DNA of 64,000 bases from Streptomyces sp. CB02009 (GTDB lineage Bacteria > Actinomycetota > Actinomycetes > Streptomycetales > Streptomycetaceae), in assembly GCF_001905825.1 (NCBI RefSeq), contig NZ_LIVV01000002.1, positions 1 through 64,000 on the forward strand. Direction: 5' to 3'. The notes under the pieces were generated by a model that saw only the letters and a program-made list of their open reading frames with translations, searched no databases and was not told the origin of the DNA. The translations under genes and the position numbers were made by a program. Each line of letters opens with the position of its first letter. Positions within the stretch are counted from its first letter, which is position 1. Of this stretch, positions 16,592 through 24,343 are shown one piece after another.

Positions 16592-17673
16592 CGGCGGTTC
16601 CTCACGCTCGACACCACCAGGTTCTTCATCCGGAACTCGCCGCCCTGGCCGTAGATCCGGCTGGCCTCGGCGCTGCGCTCGTCGACGAAGGACTCCTGGC
16701 GCGGTTCGCCGACCGACGGTTCGAAGTAGTTCGTGTGGACGGAGAGCCGCACGAGACCCTTGCCCGTCGGGTACGAGCCGTCCAGCAGGGACAGCAGCCC
16801 CATCCCGCAGTTGAGCTGGCGCGGCGCGACCCGGCCCTCGACACCGCCCTCGTCGAGCGTCAGCGTCCGGCGGTCCAGACGGAAGCCGATCCGGTCGACC
16901 CGCAGCACCTCCCGGTCGTCGATCAGCCAGCGGACCAGCCCCGCCGAGCGGTCGTAGGCGATCCTGAGCTTGTGGACGGCGCCCGGCCTGCGGGTCGCCA
17001 GCGGCACCGTGTGGGCGAAGGAGGCGTAGTCGCCCAGCGTCGCCCGCCCGAACGTCGGCCGTCCGTAGAAGGCGTAGATCCGCTTGTTGGTGACGACGAA
17101 GTCGAAGGCGGTCGACGTCTCGTTGTCGATGGTGTTGAGCATCACCGAGGCGAGCCGGGGGTCGTCCTCGCCGTCCGCGACCGCGTCGCCGAACGGATGG
17201 CCGGCGGTTCCGTAGGTGCGGGCGGACAGCGTGGTCTCGCAGGACAGCACCTGGCCGGGCACCGCGTCGAAACCCGGGAAGCCGTGCGAGGAGGTGTGGC
17301 TGGTGTAGGCGAGCCACTTGGCGTGGTCGCCGGATCCGGGCGCCCCGCTCGGCGTGATCTGCGGGATCGTCTGGGTGAACGCGGGTTCGCCGGTACGGGG
17401 GTTGACGCCCCGCGAGCGCACCTGCAGGCCGCGGCCCGAGGTGGTGACGATCCCGTCGTCGGCCTTGTAGCCGCCGCCCGCGACCTGGAACCAGGGGGCG
17501 TCCGCGCCCGTGGTGCGGAAGCCGTGCCGGAAGTCGTCCCAGACGACCCGGTAGGGGTGCGGGCCGCCCTTCGCGGTCTCGGCGGCGCCCGCCGGGGCGG
17601 AGGGCGCGGCCAGGGTGGCCGCGCTCAGCGCGGCGCTCAGGAGCAGTGTGGTGAGGATGCGCTTGCGCGCCAT
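16588..17673 (-). CDS. DUF6081-like protein B (secreted)
   Basis: A 361-residue paralogue with a Sec signal peptide: MARKR, a hydrophobic run to about residue 27, then APAGAAE cleavage-like sequence. Family blocks: LSARTYGTAGHPFGDAV, TNKRIYAFYGRP, RTLTLDEGGVE, RQLNCGMGLLSLLD, SRIYGQGGEFRMKNL. First gene of the operon running to the PPOX gene. Upstream are GGTTCA repeats 21 bp apart. Role unknown; the export signal implies work outside the membrane, for example on the released product. Confidence 0.82.
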   Translation of the reverse strand: MARKRILTTLLLSAALSAATLAAPSAPAGAAETAKGGPHPYRVVWDDFRHGFRTTGADAPWFQVAGGGYKADDGIVTTSGRGLQVRSRGVNPRTGEPAFTQTIPQITPSGAPGSGDHAKWLAYTSHTSSHGFPGFDAVPGQVLSCETTLSARTYGTAGHPFGDAVADGEDDPRLASVMLNTIDNETSTAFDFVVTNKRIYAFYGRPTFGRATLGDYASFAHTVPLATRRPGAVHKLRIAYDRSAGLVRWLIDDREVLRVDRIGFRLDRRTLTLDEGGVEGRVAPRQLNCGMGLLSLLDGSYPTGKGLVRLSVHTNYFEPSVGEPRQESFVDERSAEASRIYGQGGEFRMKNLVVSSVRNRR

Positions 17674-17717
17674 GACGGACCCTTCTGCAGGTTCTTCGGA
17701 TTCACGGCCGCCCGAGG

Positions 17718-17748
17718 CGGTTCATGCCTGTCTGAGGACGGTTCACGC
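17718..17748 (-). promoter_or_regulatory. 21-bp-spaced GTGAACCG repeats upstream of DUF6081-like B
   Basis: GGTTCA occurs at 17719-17724 and 17740-17745 within CGGTTCAT/CGGTTCAC (reading GTGAACCG on the coding strand), with a weaker ATTCACGG near 17700. The 21-bp pitch is two helical turns. The element resembles AfsR/PhoP-type GTTCA boxes, but the intermediate 11-bp repeat is missing. Confidence 0.35.
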
Positions 17749-17807
17749 CGGGCAGGGGACAGGCCGGCCCGGACGGGCTGCGCGCCCGCCCGGACCCGGC
17801 CGGGGGT

Positions 17808-18476
17808 TCACGGCGGGCCGAGGACGGCCGCCGTGATCTCCGCGGGGCTGTGCACCACGGTGTGCGCGCCGGCCCGGATCAGCTCCGCGGCCCCGCTCAC
17901 CCCGTACGAGACGCCGACCACCCGCATGCCCGCGGCCCGGCCCATCTCCACGTCGGGCAGCCCGTCGCCCACGACCACACAGGAGGCCGGCTCGACGCCG
18001 AGCACCGAGGCCAGGTGCAGCGCCATGTCGGGGTGCGGCTTGCCGCGCGCCGCCGTGTCGTCGCCCGCGAGGGCGTCGAAGCGGTCGTCGACACCGGTCA
18101 GCTTCACGATCGCGGCCGCCGCCGCGTACACCTTCGAGGTGGCCACGGCCAGTGCCAGCCCCTCGTCCCTCAGCCGGTCGAGCAGCCCGGCCACGCCGGG
18201 GTAGAGCAGGTCGGGCCCGGCCGCACGCACGTGCTCGCCGAAGCGCCGGCCGTACTCCGCCATCGCGTCGCGGACGACGGGGTCCTCGGCGGGCAGCCCG
18301 GTCAGCCGCGCCAGGCTCAGGTCGAGCGGCCGGCCCACGGTGGCCCGGACCTCGTCCTCGCCGGGCGTGAAGCCGTGCCCCGCGAGCACCTCGACGGTGA
18401 GCCGGGCGATGACCCCCGGGGTGTCGGCCAGGGTGCCGTCCAGGTCGAACAGGACGGCACGCACCGGACCGGTCAC
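17808..18476 (-). CDS. HAD phosphatase (AlnB-like)
   Basis: A 222-residue HAD hydrolase: FDLDGTLADT with Asp11 nucleophile and Asp13, ATSKVY motif II, and GDGLPDVEMGRAAG acidic motif IV. It is translationally coupled (GTGA) behind a PsuG-family gene. In alnumycin biosynthesis AlnB dephosphorylates the C-ribosyl-phosphate product made by AlnA; the gene order and pairing here match, so the same job is proposed. A general phosphoglycolate-type phosphatase is the fallback. Confidence 0.85.
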   Translation of the reverse strand: MTGPVRAVLFDLDGTLADTPGVIARLTVEVLAGHGFTPGEDEVRATVGRPLDLSLARLTGLPAEDPVVRDAMAEYGRRFGEHVRAAGPDLLYPGVAGLLDRLRDEGLALAVATSKVYAAAAAIVKLTGVDDRFDALAGDDTAARGKPHPDMALHLASVLGVEPASCVVVGDGLPDVEMGRAAGMRVVGVSYGVSGAAELIRAGAHTVVHSPAEITAAVLGPP

Positions 18477-19384
18477 CGGCGGCCCGCCCGCACCGCGCTC
18501 AGCTCGACGGCGAACTCGCCCGCCACCCGCGCCGTGCTGCGCAGCAGCGAGCGGCCCGCCGCCGCGATCGACCCGCCGGTCGCCCGGGCGACCGCCTTCA
18601 TCAGGTACGGGCTGATGGCGTTGCCCACCACCCCGTCCCGGTCGGCCTGTTCGAGCGCCTCGGCGATGACCCGCTCCAGCTCCTCGCCGTCGAGCGCGTC
18701 CTCGCGCGCGATCGGGGAGGTGAGCAGCACCGTGGAGTCGCCGTTGACCTCCCAGTGGAAGTCGACCGCGCGGGCGGCCACCGCCAGGTCGTCGACCCGG
18801 GTCACCGGCACGTCGGCCTCGCGCACCACGAAGGCGGGCAGCCGGTCGGTGCCGTAGCCGAACACCGGTACGCCGGCGGTCTCCAGGTACTCGGCCGTCA
18901 GCTTCGCGTCCAGGATGGACTTGGCGCCGCCCGAGACGACCGTGATCCGGGTACGGGTGAACTGCAGCAGGTCCGCCGAGATGTCGAAGGACTCCTGCGC
19001 GCGCCGGTGCACACCGCCGATGCCGGCGGTGGTGAACACCTCGATGCCGGCCCGCTCGGCGATGACGATCGTGCCGGCCACCGTGGTGGCGCCGAGACCG
19101 CCGCCGGCCAGCGCCGAACCCAGGTCCCGCGCACTGATCTTGGGGATGCCCTTCGTGGTGGCGAACCGCTCGATCACGGACTCGTCCATACCGACCACGA
19201 AGCGCCCGCCGGCCACACCGACCGTCGCGGGGACCGCACCCGTGTCCCGGACCGCCTTCTCGATGAGCGAGGCGGTCTCCGACGACGGGTCGGTGGTGAT
19301 GAGGGAGGACTCCAGGGCGACCACAGGGCGCCGCTCCGCGAGCGCGGTGGCGACCTCGTCGCTGACCTCGAGCAACGAATCCAT
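18473..19384 (-). CDS. Pseudouridine-5'-phosphate glycosidase family C-glycosynthase (AlnA-like)
   Basis: A 303-residue PsuG-family protein. Visible key residues: Glu25 (ALESSLI), Lys82 (PKISARDLG) and Lys155 (GGAKSILD), matching the Glu, Lys and Schiff-base Lys of PsuG. PsuG normally cleaves pseudouridine-5'-phosphate reversibly; AlnA uses the reverse chemistry to join ribose-5-phosphate to a naphthoquinone by a C-C bond. Context (type II PKS, coupled HAD phosphatase, no PfkB kinase partner) favours the biosynthetic role. ATG at 19382-19384 with GAGAGGAA; divergent SARP-like box upstream. Confidence 0.88.
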   Translation of the reverse strand: MDSLLEVSDEVATALAERRPVVALESSLITTDPSSETASLIEKAVRDTGAVPATVGVAGGRFVVGMDESVIERFATTKGIPKISARDLGSALAGGGLGATTVAGTIVIAERAGIEVFTTAGIGGVHRRAQESFDISADLLQFTRTRITVVSGGAKSILDAKLTAEYLETAGVPVFGYGTDRLPAFVVREADVPVTRVDDLAVAARAVDFHWEVNGDSTVLLTSPIAREDALDGEELERVIAEALEQADRDGVVGNAISPYLMKAVARATGGSIAAAGRSLLRSTARVAGEFAVELSAVRAGRR

Positions 19385-19450
19385 ACCGGGTTCCTCTCCG
19401 TGTCTCTCCGTACCTCCGGGACTGACGGTGCTCAGGCTCGGGCCGCACCC

Positions 19451-19516
19451 TCGAAGCCCGGTCGAGTGCACGTCGAGCGCCCTCTCGAGCGAAATTCAGG
19501 GGCCGCTGCCCAGGAT
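19451..19516. promoter_or_regulatory. Bidirectional SARP box between psuG-like and DUF6081-like C genes
   Basis: TCGAAGC (19451), TCGAGTG (19462), TCGAGCG (19473), TCGAGCG (19485) and TCAGGGG (19496) have spacings of 11, 11, 12 and 11. Eight bases after the last repeat lies CAGGAT (19511-19516), a good -10 box for the plus-strand gene. Because TCGA is self-complementary, the minus strand also reads TCGA at 12, 11 and 11 bp toward the psuG-like gene. This is the densest array in the window. Confidence 0.72.
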
Positions 19517-19550
19517 GTGCCGGACATCCACGCACCTCACGGGAGATGAC

Positions 19551-20603
19551 ATGGCACGACGGATCAGGAGCAGGGCGGCCGCCGCCGCCGCGGCGGCGGC
19601 GCTGGTCGCGCTGGTGTTCAACCCGGCGGCCCAGGCGAAGGACCGGGGCGTGCAGACGCTCCTCTCCGACGACTTCCGCGCCGGTTTCGACACCACGAAC
19701 ACCTGGCAGATCCTGGGCGAGGCCGGCGGCGAGTTCCCGCAGGGCGACGGTGTCGTCACCACCTCGGCCGCGGGACTCGACGTCACCCCGGGGGGCCGGA
19801 ACGCCGTCACCGGCGAGCCCGCCTTCCGCACCACCACCGGCCAGCAGGACGACGGCGGGCACGGCAGCGGCGACCACGGCAAGTGGCTGGCCTTCCCGCG
19901 CGCCACCGCCAGCTCGGGCACCCCCGGCTTCGACGTCCCGGCGACCGGCGCCCTCACCTGCACGACCCGGGTGAGCGGCCGGACGTACGGCACCGAGCGG
20001 CACCCCTTCGGCGCCGCCGTGGCGAATCCGGACACCGACGTCCGGCTCGCCTCCGCCGCCGTGGTCACCGCCGACTTCGACACCAAGGCGATCTTCGACT
20101 TCTCGGTGATCAACAACCGGATCTTCGCGATCTACGAGCGGCTGCCCGAGGCCGGCAAGACCTACGCCGCCTACTCGTACGCGATCCCGGTCGCCGAGCG
20201 CACCCCCGGCGAGTACGCCACGCTCCAGGTCCGGCTGGAGGGCGGCGGCACCCGGGTCAGCTGGAAGGTCAACGGGAAGACCGTGCTGTCCACGGACCGC
20301 ATCGGCACCCGCGCCTTCGACCGCAAGTACATGATCCTGGACCACGGCGGCACCGAGGAGCGCCTCAAGCTGAAGCAGCTGACCTGCGGCTTCGGCCTGT
20401 TCACCGTCCTCGACGCGGCCGCGGGCCCGCAGGGCAAGGCCCTGGTGAAGCTCGACTCCACGCCGGACTTCTACTTCGCGCCCCGGGTCGGCTCGCCCAC
20501 GCCGCAGACCTTCGTCGACGAGGAGAGCCGGCCGGAGAGCCGCCTGTGGGGCCAGGGCGCGTCGATCGACGTGCGGTACGCGCGGATAGCCCGGGAGAAC
20601 TGA
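19551..20603 (+). CDS. DUF6081-like protein C (secreted)
   Basis: A 350-residue third paralogue, on the plus strand. Signal peptide: MARRIRSR, an Ala-rich hydrophobic core and NPAAQAKD. Same blocks as A and B: VSGRTYGTERHPFGAAV, INNRIFAIYERLP, KYMILDHGGTEE, KQLTCGFGLFTVLD and LWGQGASIDVRYARI. ATG chosen with GGGAG upstream, about 28 nt after the predicted transcription start. Its own SARP promoter, shared with the C-glycosynthase, ties it to the pathway. Function unknown. Confidence 0.82.
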   Translation: MARRIRSRAAAAAAAAALVALVFNPAAQAKDRGVQTLLSDDFRAGFDTTNTWQILGEAGGEFPQGDGVVTTSAAGLDVTPGGRNAVTGEPAFRTTTGQQDDGGHGSGDHGKWLAFPRATASSGTPGFDVPATGALTCTTRVSGRTYGTERHPFGAAVANPDTDVRLASAAVVTADFDTKAIFDFSVINNRIFAIYERLPEAGKTYAAYSYAIPVAERTPGEYATLQVRLEGGGTRVSWKVNGKTVLSTDRIGTRAFDRKYMILDHGGTEERLKLKQLTCGFGLFTVLDAAAGPQGKALVKLDSTPDFYFAPRVGSPTPQTFVDEESRPESRLWGQGASIDVRYARIAREN

Positions 20604-20617
20604 CCCGGCCCACCGAC

Positions 20618-20661
20618 GAGCGGGTCGCGGCAGCGGTGGGGACGGCCGCCGCGACCCGCTC
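20618..20661. terminator. Convergent terminator hairpin
   Basis: GAGCGGGTCGCGGC (20618-20631) pairs with GCCGCGACCCGCTC (20648-20661) with a 16-base loop. It sits between DUF6081-like C and the SARP gene, overlapping the SARP stop codon. Confidence 0.75.
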
Positions 20662-21481
20662 ACCCCACGGCATGCTGCAGGAAGTCCCCGGCCGCGGTGG
20701 TCTCCAGGCTCTCCAGGCGAGGATCGCCCGCGAGCACCGCCTGGTGCAGCTTCTGGAGCCGGGGCGAGGGGTCGACGCCCAGCTCGTCCACGAGCGTCTC
20801 GCGCAGATGCTGGTACGCCTCCAGCGCACGCCAGGCGTGACCGGAGCGGTACAGGGCGAGCATCAGCTGGCCGCGCAGGTTCTCGTGCAGCGGCTGCTGG
20901 GACACGAGCATCCGAAGCTCGCCCACCAGGGCCGTGTGGCGGCCGAGCCGCAGGTCGGCCTCGATCCGCAACTCCTGGGCCCGGGTGCGGGCCTCGTCCA
21001 TGCCCAGCACCTCGGTGGCCAGGACCCGGCCCATGGGTACGTCGACGAGCGCGGGCCCGCGCCACAGGGCGAGGGCCTGCCGCAGGCTTGCGGCGGCCGC
21101 CCTGGCGTCGCCCTCGGCGAGCTGGGCGTCGCCCCGGGCCACCAGGTCGTGGAAGTCGGTCATGTCGCAGTGCACCGGGCGGGCGGTCAGACGGTAGCCG
21201 CCGAAGCTCGTGGCCAGCACGTCCTTGGCGGAGGCCGCGGCGTCCGGACCCAGGGCCCGGGCGATGCGCCGCCGCACCTGGAGGATGTAGGTCTGCAGGG
21301 TGGTGTTGGCGCTGCGCGGAATGGCGTCGCCCCACACCTCGTCCATGAGCGTGGCGACCGGCACGACGGAGCCGGCCCGCAGGGCGAGGAGCGTGAGGAT
21401 CTGACGGGGTTTGCCGGCGGTTGGAACGATGGACTCGCCGGACATCCGTACGTCCAGGGGTCCCAGTATTTCGATGTCCAT
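20660..21481 (-). CDS. SARP-family transcriptional activator
   Basis: A 273-residue regulator: N-terminal winged-helix DNA-binding domain (MDIEILGPLDVR, then RQILTLLALRAGSVVPVATL and RSANTTLQTYILQVRR, to about residue 92) followed by a BTAD helical domain (LHENLRGQLMLALYRSGHAW). No ATPase domain, so it is a short SARP like ActII-ORF4. GGAGGAAG precedes the ATG. It is the natural candidate to bind the TCGAG-type 11-bp repeats found at five cluster promoters. No TTA codon seen. Confidence 0.93.
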   Translation of the reverse strand: MDIEILGPLDVRMSGESIVPTAGKPRQILTLLALRAGSVVPVATLMDEVWGDAIPRSANTTLQTYILQVRRRIARALGPDAAASAKDVLATSFGGYRLTARPVHCDMTDFHDLVARGDAQLAEGDARAAAASLRQALALWRGPALVDVPMGRVLATEVLGMDEARTRAQELRIEADLRLGRHTALVGELRMLVSQQPLHENLRGQLMLALYRSGHAWRALEAYQHLRETLVDELGVDPSPRLQKLHQAVLAGDPRLESLETTAAGDFLQHAVG

Positions 21482-21722
21482 GCTCTTCCTCCGCAGGGGA
21501 ATGGGGCACCAGGAGCATCGCACGGAGAAACCCCGCCACCCCAGTGCCTGATTCACGGCCTGGGGCATGAAGCCCTCATACCCCGGCAGCGGGGTGAGGA
21601 ATTCATGGAACAGGCCGTGACGGAGACACTGGTCCCACCGTGTCGCCCGCCGGAAGAATCGCTGGCACCGGTGCCGTACGCGGCACCGTCCGAGCGCGTC
21701 CGACAATTAACGGAGAATTATC
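21482..21722 (+). promoter_or_regulatory. Divergent upstream region of SARP and peptide genes
   Basis: 241 bp between the SARP gene and the small peptide ORF. Features: GGCACC/GGTGCC inverted elements around 21668-21695, GTCCGA repeated at 10 bp (about 21689-21705) and an unusually AT-rich patch with CAATTAA (about 21705-21711) that could hold a -10 box. GGAGAA then lies 6-7 bases before the peptide ATG. No SARP repeat was recognised. Confidence 0.45.
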
Positions 21723-21893
21723 ATGGACAGAAATTCAGGCACCTTCAAGAGTGCTATTTCCGCGAACTCGGTTCCTGACACCTCCGGTCTTCGGATCGAC
21801 CACCTCGACCGCGCCGGCGACGAGGCCGTCGCCCTCGTCACCTTCACGTGGGGCCCGGTCCCCGGTCACGACGGTGCTCCGGCCGGAGTGTGA
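21723..21893 (+). CDS. Putative RiPP precursor peptide (56 aa)
   Basis: A short ORF MDRNSGTFKSAISANSVPDT..., then SGLRIDHLDRAGDEAV and a C-terminal end ALVTFTWGPVPGHDGAPAGV. GGAGAA lies before the ATG and its TGA overlaps the GTG of the YcaO gene (GTGA), the classical arrangement for a precursor and its modifying enzyme. Third positions become GC-rich from codon 24 on, as in real genes. LRIDHLD could be the leader recognition part. There is no Cys; Thr40 and Thr42 are the only Ser/Thr in the last 35 residues. I do not recognise the family. Confidence 0.6.
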   Translation: MDRNSGTFKSAISANSVPDTSGLRIDHLDRAGDEAVALVTFTWGPVPGHDGAPAGV

Positions 21894-24196
21894 CGACCCC
21901 CACGGCGGACGGCACCACTCCCCGACCCCTGGGCTTCAAGCGCCACATGAGGGTCGAGGTGGTGCCCGACGACGCCACCTATCTGCTGTCCGAGCGCGAG
22001 GTGACGGCCCTGAGAGCCCCCGGCCTCGAGGCCCTCGCCCCGCTCCTGGACGGCACCCGTGATCTGGCCGCCCTGCAGCGCGAGCTGACGGCGGCCCTCA
22101 CGGCGGACGAGGTCGCCACCCTGGTGGCGGCCCTGCGGCGGGCGGGCCTGGTCGACGACCGGCCCGCCCGCGGCTCCGCGCCCGCCCCCGAGCAGGCGGC
22201 CTACTGGGACCTGGCCGGAGTGACGGCCGACGGAACCCCGGCCGCGGTCGCGGTGCTCGCCGTGGGCGGCGCCGACGACCGGGGGCTGCGCGAGGCCCTC
22301 CGTACCGCGGGACTGAGGGTGAGCGACCCGTGCGGAGGAGCGGCGACCGACGCGGACTCCGGCCTCCTCGTCGTGGTCACCGACGACTACCTCGCGCCCG
22401 AACTCGCCGAGGTGGACGCACGGTCGAGGCGCCTCGGCCTGCCCTGGCTCCTCGCGCGCCCCGACGGCGCCACGGCCTGGCTCGGGCCCGTCCTCCGGCC
22501 CGACGAGGGCCCCTGCTGGCACTGCCTCGCCCACCGGCTGCGCGCCCACCGGATGTCGGAGCAGCCCGTGCGCCGGGCCCTCGGCCTCGCCGGGCCGGTG
22601 CCCCGGCCCCGCGTCTCGCACCCGGCCTTCCGCGGCGCGGCGCTCCAGCTGGTCGCGCTGGAGGCCGCCAAGTGGCTGGCCGGACACCGCTCCGCCGGCC
22701 AGTCCGCCGTCCGCACCCTCGACGGACTGGCGCTCAGCACCGCCGACCACGCCGTCGCACGGCGTCCGCAGTGCCCGTCCTGCGGGGACGCGGGCCTCGT
22801 CGCGGCGCTGGCCCGGCGCCCGGTCGAGCCGCGCCCCCGGCCGAAGGCGGCGTTCAGCGGCGGCGGCCACCGCGCCCTCGGCCCCCAGGAGGTCCTCGAC
22901 CGCTGGGGACACCTGGTCAGCCCGGTGACCGGAGTGGTCAAGGAGATCCGGCGGGACACCCGGGCGCCCTCCTTCCTCCACTGCTACACCTCCGGCCGCA
23001 ACCTGGCGCTCGGCGGCTCCCGGCTCGCCGAACTCCGCGCCGGGCTGCGGGCGGTGAGCGGCGGCAAGGGGACGACCGCCCTGGAGGCCGAGGTCAGCGC
23101 GCTGTGCGAGGCGCTCGAACGGTACTCGGGCACGCTCCAGGGCGACGAGGCCCGGGTCAGGGACAGCGCCCGCGCGCTGGGCGACGAGGCCGTCACTCCG
23201 GACCGCGTGCTGCTCTTCGACCCCCGCCAGTACCGCGACCGGCACGCGTGGAACGCCCGGCAGGGCGCGTTCCAGCAGATCCCCGAGCCCTTCGACCCGG
23301 CGGCCCCGGCGGACTGGACGCCCGTCTGGTCGCTCACCGAGCGCCGCCACCGGCTGCTGCCCACCGGGCTCCTCTACTTCGACCCCGGTACGGAGGCCGG
23401 GGTGGCGCCCGTCGCCGGGAGCGGTTCGGTCCGCGCCGACTCCAACGGCAGCGCGGCCGGCAGCAGCCTGGAGGACGCGATCCTCCAGGGCTTCCTCGAA
23501 GTCGTCGAGCGGGACGCGGTCGCCCTGTGGTGGTACAACCGCACCCGGATGCCCGCCGTCGACATCGCCTCGTTCGGCGACCGGTGGGCCGAGGAACTGA
23601 TCGGCGTCTACCGGGAGCTGCGCCGCGAGGTCTGGGCCCTCGACCTCACCTCGGACTTCGGCGTCCCGGTCTTCGCCGCGCTGTCGAGACGCACCGACAA
23701 GAGGTCCGAGGACATCATGTTCGGCTTCGGGGCCCACCGGGACCCGCACATCGCGCTGCGCCGGGCCCTCACGGAGATGAACCAGCTGATGCCGGCCGTG
23801 GCCGGGGCGGGGGAGGGCGAGGGGTACGCGGTACGGGACCCGGAGCTGCTGCGCTGGTGGGGCGGCGCGACGGTGGCCGACCAGCCGTACCTGCTCCCCG
23901 ACCGCCACGCGGAACCGGCCCGTCCAGGAGCTTTTCCCGCCATTCGCACGACGGATCTCCGCGCGGACGTGACATGGGCCGAGGAAACCGTCCGGGCCAG
24001 GGGCCTCGATCTTCTCGTCCTCGACCAGACCCGTCCGGATATCGGATTGCCGGTGGTGAAAGTCGTGGTCCCCGGAATGAGACATTTCTGGGCCCGTTTC
24101 GCACCAGGTCGCCTTTTCGACATCCCCGTGTCGCTCGGCAGGCTGTCCGAACCGACCCGGTTCGACGAACTCAATCCCATTCCTCTGTTTGTTTGA
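21890..24196 (+). CDS. Fused leader-binding/YcaO cyclodehydratase
   Basis: A 768-residue fusion as in azole/azoline RiPP pathways. Residues about 15-90 look like a PqqD-type recognition element (HMRVEVVPDDATYLLSEREV); 100-320 form a ThiF-like ocin domain with two zinc-type cysteine pairs (CWHC at 209-212, CPSC at 295-298); about 385-768 is YcaO with SALCEALERYSG (Glu407, Glu410) and LEDAILQGFLEVVERDA. It ends ELNPIPLFV, reminiscent of the proline-rich tail of cyclodehydratases. ATP-dependent backbone activation of the peptide is expected. GTG at 21890 is coupled to the small peptide ORF. No dehydrogenase or TfuA partner nearby. Confidence 0.85.
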   Translation: MTTPTADGTTPRPLGFKRHMRVEVVPDDATYLLSEREVTALRAPGLEALAPLLDGTRDLAALQRELTAALTADEVATLVAALRRAGLVDDRPARGSAPAPEQAAYWDLAGVTADGTPAAVAVLAVGGADDRGLREALRTAGLRVSDPCGGAATDADSGLLVVVTDDYLAPELAEVDARSRRLGLPWLLARPDGATAWLGPVLRPDEGPCWHCLAHRLRAHRMSEQPVRRALGLAGPVPRPRVSHPAFRGAALQLVALEAAKWLAGHRSAGQSAVRTLDGLALSTADHAVARRPQCPSCGDAGLVAALARRPVEPRPRPKAAFSGGGHRALGPQEVLDRWGHLVSPVTGVVKEIRRDTRAPSFLHCYTSGRNLALGGSRLAELRAGLRAVSGGKGTTALEAEVSALCEALERYSGTLQGDEARVRDSARALGDEAVTPDRVLLFDPRQYRDRHAWNARQGAFQQIPEPFDPAAPADWTPVWSLTERRHRLLPTGLLYFDPGTEAGVAPVAGSGSVRADSNGSAAGSSLEDAILQGFLEVVERDAVALWWYNRTRMPAVDIASFGDRWAEELIGVYRELRREVWALDLTSDFGVPVFAALSRRTDKRSEDIMFGFGAHRDPHIALRRALTEMNQLMPAVAGAGEGEGYAVRDPELLRWWGGATVADQPYLLPDRHAEPARPGAFPAIRTTDLRADVTWAEETVRARGLDLLVLDQTRPDIGLPVVKVVVPGMRHFWARFAPGRLFDIPVSLGRLSEPTRFDELNPIPLFV

Positions 24197-24198
24197 CT

Positions 24199-24231
24199 CC
24201 GATCGCCCGGTCTGCAAGGCCGGGCGATCGG
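24199..24231 (+). terminator. Terminator after YcaO gene
   Basis: CCGATCGCCCGG (24199-24210) pairs perfectly with CCGGGCGATCGG (24220-24231), with a 9-base loop, directly after the YcaO stop. It separates the peptide cassette from the kinase gene. Confidence 0.88.
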
Positions 24232-24343
24232 CCTGTCGCCGCCCGGCGGAGAGGCGTCCCGGAGCGCTCGAAATCCGTAACCTCCCTTCAATCGCGGGGG
24301 CTTAGGCTTTCGACCGGGAACACCATCGAGTCGAGGGGGCGAC

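Noticed and set aside
21605..21778. A 57-codon ORF (MEQAVTETLVPPC...) just upstream of and overlapping the putative precursor peptide
   Set aside because: It lacks a good ribosome site, has no stop-start coupling to the YcaO gene, and overlaps the better-supported peptide ORF in another frame.
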